Positions 63,765 through 64,000 of a stretch of 64,000 nucleotides of DNA are shown here, piece by piece. How positions within the stretch are numbered: position 1 is the stretch's first letter; each line of letters begins with the position of its first letter. The notes beneath the pieces are model-generated. The model was not told where the DNA came from, ran no database searches, and worked only from the letters and a program-made list of their open reading frames with translations. Source of the DNA: Glandiceps talaboti (lineage: Eukaryota > Hemichordata > Enteropneusta > Spengelidae); assembly GCF_964340395.1 (NCBI RefSeq), contig NC_135552.1:11643694-11707693 (forward strand). The letters run 5' to 3'. The position numbers and the translations under genes are program-made.

Positions 63765-64000
63765 CTGGAACAGAAGAGAATATGGTAAATGAAAATATTC
63801 ATTATACGTCCTATGGATATGCAAACTGACAACAAATGACAACCTATGTTTTCAAACACAACAGCTCTATAAAGCCAAGCCTCAGACAGTTAGTGACCAA
63901 ACCTAGGTGTAAACATCTGCTTATCCCTTGATATTTTCCTTTGTTGAAACTTGGAGAATTTGATTGATACAGTCAGAGCTAATATGTATATTATGCGAGG

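Overview
This is a window of animal (metazoan) nuclear DNA. Genes are split by many GT-AG introns, coding exons are short, and the sequence is AT-rich and full of microsatellites, MITE-like foldback elements, a tRNA-derived SINE and a LINE fragment. The gene set (a carnitine acyltransferase, a glycosyltransferase-like/TRADD-N-like/ankyrin protein, small zinc-finger proteins) and the SINE type suggest a marine invertebrate, perhaps an invertebrate deuterostome or a lophotrochozoan. I cannot name the species. All gene models were built by hand from splice sites, reading phase and protein similarity remembered from known families; no search was run.

Layout. (1) 1-7153, + strand: the 3' part of a carnitine octanoyltransferase (CROT-like) gene, eight exons, beginning just before the catalytic HAP motif. 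One intron holds a 1.8-kb minisatellite made from the end of the preceding exon plus its splice donor (about 46 copies). (2) 7.4-13 kb: no gene recognised; MITEs and foldback repeats. (3) 13070-33182, - strand: one 20-kb gene that I reconstruct as 29 exons and about 1,961 residues: a GT-B glycosyltransferase-like domain, a TRADD-N-like domain, an unassigned globular exon, a coiled coil with a disordered tail, then 22 ankyrin repeats, one per exon. This looks like a STAND-free cytosolic sensor or adaptor of the kind seen in invertebrate immunity; that role is inference. (4) 36.2-41.0 kb: a palindrome with roughly 2.2-kb arms. Each arm carries an intact three-exon gene, head to head; a third intact copy lies at 54.2-55.7 kb. 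The protein has a hydrophobic N-terminus, a strong basic nuclear-localisation-like block, a series of xQT motifs resembling dynein light chain LC8 binding sites, and a C-terminal region I do not recognise. (5) 42514-52225, - strand: a complete seven-exon gene for a small zinc-finger protein (391 residues). (6) 60373-63764, - strand: the 3' half of an unrecognised gene that starts beyond the window.

Most remaining sequence is repeats: a MITE family with about 35-bp terminal inverted repeats (four copies, one split by a nested insertion), a probable MULE-type foldback element with a perfect 10-bp target duplication, a second foldback family inserted just downstream of the first exon of the ankyrin gene, and an interspersed family built of roughly 110-bp tandem units (four or five copies). 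The most unusual items are the reconstructed GT-B/TRADD-N/ankyrin gene, the xQT palindrome genes, and the minisatellite that multiplies a functional splice donor.
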